NCBI RefSeq assembly: GCF_018613605.1
Contig: NZ_JAGGPU010000032.1
Coordinates: 1 to 64,000 of the forward strand
Origin: Pedobacter sp. ISL-64
Lineage (GTDB): Bacteria > Bacteroidota > Bacteroidia > Sphingobacteriales > Sphingobacteriaceae
Direction: 5' to 3'
DNA: 64,000 nucleotides
The translations under genes were made by a program, and so were the position numbers. Shown one piece after another: positions 1 to 8,300 of this stretch; the first letter of the stretch is position 1; each line of letters opens with the position of its first letter. Below the pieces are notes generated by a model that saw only the letters and a list, made by a program, of their open reading frames with translations, was not told where the DNA came from and searched no databases.

Positions 1-9
1 TATATACCC

Positions 10-504
10 TTATGGGCGCACATACCAACGGTCACGGTCGCCGCTGCCACTTTCCCCGACATACATCTGCCATGCATCCGTTTTCTTGATCGCTTCCTCT
101 TTCTTTTCCAAAAGCAGGGCAATCGCTTTGTCAGAACCTTTGACCATTGCCGCCGTTGCAGTAACGGTAGGTTTCATAATCCCATTAATCAACCCTAATA
201 CCGATGGAAATATCATCACACAAAAACCGATTACAAACGGACGGAAGAGGGGATAGAAGTCGATATGCTCCGCATTGGCAATATGCCTCCAAACGCGGGA
301 AGCAATGTACCAGACGGCCGCAAAACCTGCAATTCCCTGACCTACACCAATAAGCTGGCTACACAGCGGCATCATCTCATCATACAATTGGTCAAGAACA
401 CCGTGAAGTCCCTTCATTTCATCTGCCATTCCCTGGGCATGGCTCATAAAAGGCAATATCAATCCCACCGCCGCCATCAAGGCGGCCTTTTTACACTTTG
501 CCAT
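10..504 (-). CDS. traJ: TraJ-like conjugal transfer protein, early stop
   Basis: N-terminal part of the Bacteroidota conjugative transposon protein TraJ, a polytopic inner-membrane protein of the mating apparatus. A signal peptide at residues 1-23 ends in SHAQ. It is followed by the family signature around residues 40-80 (DEMMPLCSQLIGVGQGIAG, then WYIASRVWRHIANAE) and a second hydrophobic segment near residues 90-110. The family is usually well over 300 residues, but here a TAA stops the frame at 164, directly after the conserved region ending GDRDRWY. Another frame reads A-H-K-G-I across the stop, which looks more like the expected continuation, so a frameshift in the CCC run near position 15 is possible. 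The remainder, if present, is outside the window. It is the last visible gene of the tra operon, 10 nt after the TerB-type gene. Confidence 0.7.
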   Translation of the reverse strand: MAKCKKAALMAAVGLILPFMSHAQGMADEMKGLHGVLDQLYDEMMPLCSQLIGVGQGIAGFAAVWYIASRVWRHIANAEHIDFYPLFRPFVIGFCVMIFPSVLGLINGIMKPTVTATAAMVKGSDKAIALLLEKKEEAIKKTDAWQMYVGESGSGDRDRWYVRP

Positions 505-514
505 AACGTTTTAT

Positions 515-1153
515 TTAATTGTTTAATCCATACACTTTGCGAATTGTCTCCGCATCATTTTTCTCTTTAGCCCGTTGTACTGCAAGCACCGTTGTATTAT
601 TATTAAAGTGGCGCAGGAACTGTATCTTGTCCTGCATATCCGAATAAATACGGTCAATCGCTTGTAAACGCTCATCGTCGCTCATGCGCATCTTACCGGC
701 AGTAACTACCGTCATAAGCTCGTCCAGGTTACGAAGGCTTTCCTTAAAAAGGTTATCATATACCCGTACGAGATACGCCAGTTCCTGTTCATTGAAATTG
801 TTGTCCCGTCTGAACTTATCATATGCGTTCCGGTACTCCTTGACCAGTATGACTTGGTAGTTGATGATGTCTGCCACACGCTTATAATTGCGTACAGTCG
901 GGCTGACCTGCATCAGCCCATCAAGAAAGGCTTTGTGCATGCTAAAATTTCCTTCTGATATATTTTTGATGGTATTATAACCGCCTTCCAATATTTGGTA
1001 GCCCTTTTTCATATCGCTGAGGATCTGCTTGAACTGCGCCAGCTTTTCCACATTGAGAAGCAGTTGCGCAATCTCATCAGTCTGCGCTGATGCCTTACTC
1101 GTGGGAAGCAAGCCTACGAAGGCAAGACATATAATTATCAGTATCTTTTTCAT
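515..1153 (-). CDS. TerB-family-like conjugal transfer protein (TraI paralogue B)
   Basis: Secreted or periplasmic helical protein of 212 residues, of the type commonly annotated as TerB-family protein in Bacteroidota conjugative transposons. Residues 1-23 form a signal peptide ending in ASAQ. The rest is predicted helical, with conserved blocks NYKRVADIIN and MSDDERLQAIDRIYSDMQDK. A C-terminal block, LAVQRAKEKND followed by VYGL, is shared with the two upstream genes. The start follows the stop of the upstream paralogue by 2 nt, so translation is probably coupled. Its biochemical role in transfer is not established; a link to tellurite resistance is not supported by context. Confidence 0.75.
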   Translation of the reverse strand: MKKILIIICLAFVGLLPTSKASAQTDEIAQLLLNVEKLAQFKQILSDMKKGYQILEGGYNTIKNISEGNFSMHKAFLDGLMQVSPTVRNYKRVADIINYQVILVKEYRNAYDKFRRDNNFNEQELAYLVRVYDNLFKESLRNLDELMTVVTAGKMRMSDDERLQAIDRIYSDMQDKIQFLRHFNNNTTVLAVQRAKEKNDAETIRKVYGLNN

Positions 1154-1155
1154 GG

Positions 1156-1806
1156 CTATTCGTTTTTAATGCCCTGCAATGCACGGCTGGTTTGTACATC
1201 TGAACTTTCTTTTGCCCTTGCTGCTGCCAGCGTTTTGGCGTCGTTACTGAAACTCCGCGAGAAAGTGTACTTGTCCTGCATGTCCAGATAAAGCTTATCA
1301 ATCCTAGCCATGCGTTCATCGTCCTTCATTTCCAGCTTGCCGTTAGTGGTAACCGCTATAAGCTCATCGAGCGTTTGACCGCAATCATCCAGCAGCCTGC
1401 TGAAAACCCTACGGATATAATCCACTTCCTCATTATTGAATGCACTACTACGGGTAATCTGGCCGTAACTGCGGTTATATTCCTTCACGATCCTTAGCTG
1501 CATAGCTATAATATCGGCTACCTTGGCGTACTGTTTTATTTCAGGATTTACCGTTTTCAGGGAATTGAAATAGTCACCATGCAAGTCAAATTCTCCTTTG
1601 GTAAAACCACCAATTGTAGTAAGTCCTTCTTTGGCGATCTTATATCCTTTTTGAGCGTATCCGATATATACCTGCAAGGCGGCGATCTGCTGCAAGAGGT
1701 ATTTCTTCTGTGTCTTTTTCTGGCGGAACCATTCCGAAAAGGTCTGCGCCTGCAGACTGCCCGCAGCTGATATAAACAGCAGCATTATTAAGAGTATCTT
1801 TTTCAT
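1156..1806 (-). CDS. TerB-family-like conjugal transfer protein (TraI paralogue A)
   Basis: A 216-residue exported helical protein, paralogous to the next gene in the operon. Residues 1-21 form a signal peptide (ending LQAQ). Shared blocks include YAKVADIIAMQLRIVKEYNR, MKDDERMARIDKLYLDMQDK and a C-terminal AAARAKESSDV. It sits between TraI and the second copy with gaps of 10 nt and 2 nt, in the fixed order of Bacteroidota tra operons. Having two copies suggests a tandem duplication that diverged, possibly forming hetero-oligomers in the transfer complex; that part is inference. Confidence 0.72.
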   Translation of the reverse strand: MKKILLIMLLFISAAGSLQAQTFSEWFRQKKTQKKYLLQQIAALQVYIGYAQKGYKIAKEGLTTIGGFTKGEFDLHGDYFNSLKTVNPEIKQYAKVADIIAMQLRIVKEYNRSYGQITRSSAFNNEEVDYIRRVFSRLLDDCGQTLDELIAVTTNGKLEMKDDERMARIDKLYLDMQDKYTFSRSFSNDAKTLAAARAKESSDVQTSRALQGIKNE

Positions 1807-1816
1807 AATCGTTTAT

Positions 1817-2500
1817 TTAAGGAAGCCCGTAAAGCTTTTTCACCACATCCACCTCATGTTTGGTTTTAGCTCTTTGCAGGCTCAGGAGCGTATTCTGGCG
1901 GTTAAAGCGTGTCAGGTCATCGTAATTTGTGTCCACCTGGTCGGCTGCATTGTTAATCAGTTCAAGTCTTTTGGCATCGCTCATCTGCGTAGAGAACGAC
2001 TGCACAATAATCGAGATCTGGTCAATATTCTTCAGGCTTTCTTCGAGAATACCGGAATATACTTTAGCCATGTAGTCCATCTCATCTAATGAAAAATGGC
2101 TGTCCTGGCGCAGGAGCTGCCATGACCTGTTGTATTCGTTGACCAGCCTTACCTGCTTTTGGGTAATATCCCTGATTCGCTGGTAGTAAGAAATGATCGC
2201 TTTTACTTTCGCCAGTTCTTCGTAATACTTTCGGTACTGCTCCTTCTGCTTTTTCGTCCAGTCGGCGATCTCGTCAAGCTTAAATTTGGATAGCGTATTT
2301 TCCAGAGTCTTTTGTGCATTTTGCAGCCAGATGGTTTTGTTCTGTAGCCGTTGGATTTTCAGGTCAATGGCTTTAATGACTTTTTTTACACCCGCCTTGA
2401 TAATCTCCAGTATGGGGATCTGGGCTTGTGCCTGCTGTGCCGGAAAGACCGTGAAGGAAATGCAAAGGGCAAGCAGCATGATTCTTACATACTTTTTCAT
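1817..2500 (-). CDS. traI: Conjugal transfer protein TraI (Bacteroidota type)
   Basis: A 227-residue exported protein with a signal peptide at residues 1-27 (ending AQAQ), followed by a long helical or coiled-coil body. The diagnostic opening is EIIKAGVKKVIKAIDLKIQR, then LQNKTIWLQNAQKTLENTLS, and the C-terminus is LQRAKTKHEVDVVKKLYGLP. This matches TraI of CTnDOT-type elements, which is unrelated to the F-plasmid relaxase of the same name. It lies 11 nt downstream of traG. The molecular role is unknown; its position between the VirB4 ATPase and TraJ suggests a structural part of the mating channel. Confidence 0.82.
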   Translation of the reverse strand: MKKYVRIMLLALCISFTVFPAQQAQAQIPILEIIKAGVKKVIKAIDLKIQRLQNKTIWLQNAQKTLENTLSKFKLDEIADWTKKQKEQYRKYYEELAKVKAIISYYQRIRDITQKQVRLVNEYNRSWQLLRQDSHFSLDEMDYMAKVYSGILEESLKNIDQISIIVQSFSTQMSDAKRLELINNAADQVDTNYDDLTRFNRQNTLLSLQRAKTKHEVDVVKKLYGLP

Positions 2501-2511
2501 AATTCCGTGTT

Positions 2512-4980
2512 TTAAGTTTTACTTCTCATATCTTCCACCATTGCGGTAATTCCTTTCTGTATATCGCCACCAAACTTTGCGGCGTACTCCATCAGCTTGA
2601 CTTTTTCGGTTTGCTCTGTGGTGTAGGCCAGATATTCTTCAGGGCTTACTTCGGTACGGTACACTTTGCTTAGCATACCGCCCAGGCTGATGAATACCTC
2701 TTTATATTTTCTATTGGGGTCGTTGGATTTATTTACAGAGAGTACCAATGCCTTTTCCTTTTCGGTAAGCCCTAACAGTTCCTGTATCTGGTCAAATTTG
2801 TTTTGGTACTTGCTTTGGTCTAGCAGTATTTTGCAGTCGCTGTTATTAATGATGGCCTGCTTTACTACCGGAGAGGAAATAATATCTTCGACTTCCTGCG
2901 TTACCACGATAGCTTCACCAAAGAATTTCCTAACTGTCTTGAACAGGTATTTAATGTATTCCGCAAAACCTTCTTTCATTAGTGCTTTCCACGCTTCTTC
3001 AATCAGTATCATCTTGCGAAGCCCTTTCATTTTTCGCATTTTATTAATGAAAACCTCCATGATGATAATGGTCACCACCGGAAATAAAATTGGGTGATCC
3101 TTAATGTTGTCCAGTTCAAAAACAATGAACCTTTCCTGCAACAGGTTTAGGTTTTCGGTTGCATTGAGTAGGTAGTCAAATTCGCCACCTTGATAGTACG
3201 GGCGCAGGACGTATAGAAAATTATCCACGTCGAAATCTTTTTCCTTAACCCGGTCGCCTTCGAGTACTTGTACATATTCATCCCGCAGAAAGGAATAAAA
3301 GCTATTGAAGCACGGAAAGATGTCAGGACGCTTTTCCAGATGTTTATAATATCCACTGATAGAATTGGATAGGGCTACATATTCACTTCGCCTGAATGCC
3401 TCATCATCTTTTTTCCAGAGGGCTAAAAGCAACGTTTTGATGCTCTCTTTTTTTTCGGTGTCCAGACTATCACCTTCGCCAATAAAAAAGGGGTTGAAGC
3501 GGATGGGGTTTTCTTCGCTGTAGGTGAAGTAATAGCCTTTCACCATATCGCAGAGCCCTTTGTAGCTATGCCCGACATCCACCAGCACAATGTTCGTTCC
3601 CTGCTCATAATAGCTGCGTACCATGTGATTAGTAAAAAAGGATTTTCCGCTACCGGACGGGCCAAGTATAAACTTGTTCCTGTTGGTGCAAATGCCCATT
3701 TTCATAGGCTCGTCGCTAATGTCTACGTGCACTGGCTTTCCGGTCAGGCGGTCGCCCATGCGAATGCCGACGGGGCTTAACGAAGAACGGTATCCTGTTT
3801 CCAGGTTGAGAAAGCAGGTCGCCTGTTCCGCGAACGTATCAAACGTATCGTTCATCGGAAAGTCGGCGGCGTTGCCCGGAATACCCGCCCAGAAAATCTG
3901 CGGCGCACCAACGGTTTCCTGTTTGGCAACTGCATCCATCTGCGCCAATGCGGAAGATACCATGTTTTTCAGATCTTTCAGTTCTTCTTTGTTATCCGTC
4001 CATACCAGAACATTAAAATGTGCCTTGACCGGAAGGCGCTGCTGGCTAATGGCTTCATTCAGAAAGTCATTGGTGGCATCCCTGGCAATCATGTTCTCGC
4101 GGCTGTATGCCGATAATGATTGCAATCTTAACCTTTTGCTCTCCAGCTTCTGGATGGTCTTCTGCGCATCTTCAATAAAAATGTACTGGTTGTAGATATG
4201 ATTGCAGGATAAAAGCTGTCCGAGAGTTGAGGCAAAACCGACACTGAACTTCGTCTTATCAGTAGAATAACGGTCGTAGTTGATACGGCTGCCACATAAC
4301 GCCGGAAGGTTAACCGCATCGCCTAGGGTATAAAGCTGGCAATGGCGGTCACCCACCTGCAACCCTTCATCAAATCTGATGTCATTCACCAGGAAACTGT
4401 CGTTGCGCTCAGAGAGGTAACAATAGCGCTCGATTAGCCCGAGCTTGCGGCTATGGCTTCGCAGCTCATTTTCTTTTAGCCTCTCCAATTTCACAAAACC
4501 ACTGTCTTCCAGTATCCGTTTGAACTGGCCTGCGCTATCAAGAAAGTCCTGCAAGATGCCTGGCTTTAGGGTTTCTTCCGGCACTATAGACCTGCTAATC
4601 AAATTGGAGAATATGGAGCTGGCTGTTTTCCTTCCCACTGGTTTTTTGGTCAGCATGATATAACAGCTATGCGCCAGGTAAGGGCGCTCGTTGAAGAACC
4701 GCTCACTGCTCCGGCTAAGAAAACTGGTATCGTCTTTTGTGAAATCGGGCTTATAGGCACTATCTAAAAACCAGTCCTGCTTATGAAAAACACTGAATTT
4801 AGGCAACAGCTTCAGGGCTTTTACCCACGCTTGGTGGAAAGCTTCATATTCCTGATCTGAGAGTGTAAAGATCTCAGGCAGTTTTGCTTTAAAGACAATT
4901 GTTATGTCTCCCTGTTTGCTCAGGATGCAGTCATGTTCCACATCCATGATCGGTAAAATTTCATTTAACACTTTTTCCAT
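2512..4980 (-). CDS. traG: TraG, VirB4-type conjugation ATPase
   Basis: Cytoplasmic or inner-membrane ATPase that powers assembly and substrate movement in the type IV secretion channel. It has 822 residues, the usual length for Bacteroidota TraG. The C-terminal half holds Walker A (GPSGSGKSFF, about residue 440) with the preceding MGICTNRNKFILG. Walker B is MILIEEAWKAL (about residue 660), followed by VVTQEVEDI, the family's motif after Walker B. The N-terminal half is the typical VirB4 domain (EVEHDCILSKQGDITIVFKA-like start). The ATG start lies 30 nt after traF. The gene is intact with all ATPase motifs, so the transfer machinery was recently functional apart from the TraJ question. Confidence 0.93.
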   Translation of the reverse strand: MEKVLNEILPIMDVEHDCILSKQGDITIVFKAKLPEIFTLSDQEYEAFHQAWVKALKLLPKFSVFHKQDWFLDSAYKPDFTKDDTSFLSRSSERFFNERPYLAHSCYIMLTKKPVGRKTASSIFSNLISRSIVPEETLKPGILQDFLDSAGQFKRILEDSGFVKLERLKENELRSHSRKLGLIERYCYLSERNDSFLVNDIRFDEGLQVGDRHCQLYTLGDAVNLPALCGSRINYDRYSTDKTKFSVGFASTLGQLLSCNHIYNQYIFIEDAQKTIQKLESKRLRLQSLSAYSRENMIARDATNDFLNEAISQQRLPVKAHFNVLVWTDNKEELKDLKNMVSSALAQMDAVAKQETVGAPQIFWAGIPGNAADFPMNDTFDTFAEQATCFLNLETGYRSSLSPVGIRMGDRLTGKPVHVDISDEPMKMGICTNRNKFILGPSGSGKSFFTNHMVRSYYEQGTNIVLVDVGHSYKGLCDMVKGYYFTYSEENPIRFNPFFIGEGDSLDTEKKESIKTLLLALWKKDDEAFRRSEYVALSNSISGYYKHLEKRPDIFPCFNSFYSFLRDEYVQVLEGDRVKEKDFDVDNFLYVLRPYYQGGEFDYLLNATENLNLLQERFIVFELDNIKDHPILFPVVTIIIMEVFINKMRKMKGLRKMILIEEAWKALMKEGFAEYIKYLFKTVRKFFGEAIVVTQEVEDIISSPVVKQAIINNSDCKILLDQSKYQNKFDQIQELLGLTEKEKALVLSVNKSNDPNRKYKEVFISLGGMLSKVYRTEVSPEEYLAYTTEQTEKVKLMEYAAKFGGDIQKGITAMVEDMRSKT

Positions 4981-5010
4981 TACTCACATTTTTTACCTTG
5001 TTTATTAATC

Positions 5011-5331
5011 TTATTTTTCTTTTTTCAGGAACACTTTCCTGCTGCTTGATTTGATTACTTTAGGCATCTGCTTCCGGGCAAGTGCTTTCATCAATCCGTA
5101 CTCTCCATATTTATTGCTCATCCCATAAATGCGGATGACCAGTATTGTCCCTGCGATCAGAATAATACCAATGCAGACAAATGAAGGCAGTCCGACAATG
5201 TACATTACTGCGAAGATGATCAGCAGGGCTACGACCCCGCCGCCGAGATACCAGATATACTGCGCTTTCAATCCCTTGAATTCTATGCTCTGGTTAATTC
5301 CTTTATTGATTTTATAGACACTGTTTGCCAT
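5011..5331 (-). CDS. traF: TraF, DUF4133 membrane protein
   Basis: Small inner-membrane protein of 106 residues with two hydrophobic helices (about residues 28-48 and 52-72, LLIIFAVMYIVGLPSFVC and the segment after it) and a basic C-terminus ending RKVFLKKEK. The start MANSVYKINKGINQSIEFKG is typical of DUF4133, the VirB3-like partner that always precedes the TraG ATPase in these operons. It lies 15 nt after the methylase-helicase and 30 nt before traG. Confidence 0.88.
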   Translation of the reverse strand: MANSVYKINKGINQSIEFKGLKAQYIWYLGGGVVALLIIFAVMYIVGLPSFVCIGIILIAGTILVIRIYGMSNKYGEYGLMKALARKQMPKVIKSSSRKVFLKKEK

Positions 5332-5346
5332 AATTCTTATTTGAGT

Positions 5347-8300
5347 TTATAACCGTATCCTGCTTCTTATTCTTTGCTGGTCGAGCTGATCCGCTGCCAC
5401 CATTTCTTTCAGTGCAGTATGACCATTAGCTATGGCAGCCTTTTCAGGTACCATCTGAATGACTGGTGTAAGTTTTTCGGGAGCGTTTACAACTTCATCA
5501 CCCTGACCCTGATACTGTTTTAATTGATTTTCCTGAATCTTAATCGCTATCTGCCGTTCCATTCCTGCTAGCTCACTCTTCATGCTTTGCAGTTCTGCTT
5601 CCTGTAAAAAGGGCTTAGCGGTGAGCTGTTCGAGTTTGGGTATCTCTGCAATTAGCTCACTTAAGGTGCGGCCATATTTTTCTTTGAGGCTTTCCACACG
5701 GTCAATGGCATTCAGAAAATACCGTGCAGCTAGCTTTGGATTATCTGTATTGGGCAGGCCATTGTTGTAAGTGTACTTGATCCCGTCATCCTTATGCTGA
5801 GCATAGAAGCTGTTAGAATATCGGTATTCGAACATTCCTTTTTCTTCATAGGTTTCTTTTTGCCTGCGGATGCAGAGGTCAAACCCGTAAAGGCTACCTA
5901 TTTTTTGCTCTTGTTGCGTTTCAGTAGTGGGCTTCCAGTATTTATAGAGACTGATAAGATGTTTGCCTATGTCCTCGCTCTTGGCGGTCTTAAAGCCGGT
6001 CAACTGGATGGGATTCGCTTTGCCACCGTCTTTTTCAAATTGAAGCCTGTTCTTATACAAACTTTCGTCGGCAATTAATTTTTCCAAGGTCTTTGTAGCG
6101 GATATCCTGTCATTTTGTAAGCTCTCCAACTGGTACTTATTTCGGGTAGCCTCCCGGAAGTGGGAAACTTTCAGGCTTTCCATTACGGCTACTTTCTTTT
6201 CCATCCTGCTTTTTTCCAGCAGTGAAGTATCTCCCGAAAGGATAGCGATGTACTCAGAGAAATTCATTCCGCTTTTTTCGTCAACCGAACCCTCATCAAT
6301 CGTGCGCACGTTCAACTCACAATTTTTCATTTGGGAAATGAATGCCTGCTTGTTCTTCAGCAGGTTAAACTTGTAATTATCCAATGATTGCTCAACGGCA
6401 TAGACATAATTCTGCACCTTGTTATCGTAATGTTCCTTAGCAACAGTATTGCCCTGACGGGCACCACGGCCATTGCGCTGTTCCAGTTCTGAGGGTTTCC
6501 AAGGAATATCGAGATGGTGCATGGCTACCACACGTTGCTGCACGTTCAGCCCTGTACCTGCTTTTTCAGTGCTGCCTAAAAGGATCCGTACTTCACCTTT
6601 ATTCATTTTGCGGAACAGTTCAGGCTTTTTCTTATCCGTCCAGTCGTGGATGTAAGTGATCTCAGCGGCCGGGATATTAAAATCCTTTTGCAACTTTTCC
6701 TTCAGGGCATCATATAGGTTGAAGATGTCAGGCTTTGGCGTACCGATATCCGAGAATACAATCTGCGTTCCTTTATGGTCATTGCTTTGGTGATAGATCT
6801 CCGCAATTTTTCTCGCGCAGGTGTTGACCTTGTTATCAGGATGGTCACTGTATTTCCATTCATCGATAAGCCGCATGTCAGATGTCATTTTCTTAGCATA
6901 GTTAGTTGCTATGAGCATGCGGCCTTTGTCCTCTTCACGGGTAAGCCTGCCACGCCCGATAAATTCTCCATTGCCTGTTTTTGCGAACTGCATGAGGTTT
7001 TTGATGAATTCTGATTGCTCAGGCGTGGGTCTGATGTTCACCAGAGTTTCATTCAGCTCAGGCTTATCCAGGCTGATATGTTTAGCGGTCTTGTAATCAG
7101 TAATCTCGTTATAGAACAAAGCCAGTTCAGGCACCTTAATGAAATGTCGGAAGCGCTCTTTAGCGATAATCTCGTTGGTTACACTAAATTCAAAGTCAGT
7201 AGTCTTGCGGGCGAACACCGCTGCCCAGCCGTCAAAATTTTCAATGTGCTGGCGTTCCATTTCCTTCGGCCGCAAGTATTTAAACAGCAAATACATTTCA
7301 GTCAGGCTGTTAGAGATTGGCGTACCGGATAAAAAGGTCACGCACAGGTCAGCGTTGAATCTTTCTTGTAGCGTGCGTACTGCAAAAAGCATATTGAGTG
7401 CCTTTTGGCTTCCTTCCATATTACCCAATCCTGCCACTCGATTATGCCTTGTGGTAAAAGTCAGGTTCTTGAATTTGTGGGCTTCGTCTACAAATAAATG
7501 GTCAACGCCCATCTCCTTGAAGTCGATGCCTGCATCTTTCTTTTCCTCAATATCCTTAAGCACCCCTTTTAATTTGCCTTCCAGATTGTTCTTGCGGATT
7601 TCAAGTCCTTTGAGCATCTTTTTTGAAATGTCGCCACCCAGGTCTTTGATGGTTTCGAGGTCACGCTCTACATTATCCAGCTCCGATTGGAATATCTGTT
7701 TTTGAATATCTGGCGACTGCGGGATCTTACCAAACTGGTCATGGGTTAGGATGATACAATCCCAATTGTTGTTCTTTATCTCGTGAAATAGCCGCAGCCT
7801 TTTAGCCGGTGTAAAATCATTTTCGCCCGGTGCCAGCACCTTCGCATTTGGATAAGCTTTTTTATACGTTTCTGCAATCTGATTAACGTTGGCTTTTAAG
7901 GCTAGTATCATCGGCTTGTGCACAATACCAAGGCGTTTCATTTCCTGCGCCGCAACGATCATAGTAAGCGTTTTGCCTAATCCTACTTCGTGATCTACCA
8001 ATGCCCCCTTGTTTTGAATAATACGCCAGGCGGCATTCTTTTGCGAGCTGTACAGATCTTCAATACCCAATGCCTTTTTATCAAGGCAGGGAAAATTTAA
8101 GTGACTACCATCAAATTCCCGAAGGACATAGCAGTTGAATGTATCGTTGTAAAGGTTTTCTACATGTTTTTTGTCAGCGTCCGGCAAATCGTTCAGCCAT
8201 CCTATAAAGTTACCCCGGATCTGCTCGATCTTCTGATGTGCCAATTGTATCGCCTCATTATCAGGCATTCGTATGGTCTTTCCATCACCAGTAGAAACTT

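Noticed and set aside
515..1806. Tellurite resistance genes
   Set aside because: The TerB label is carried by annotation habit; signal peptides and the tra-operon context show transfer-related proteins.
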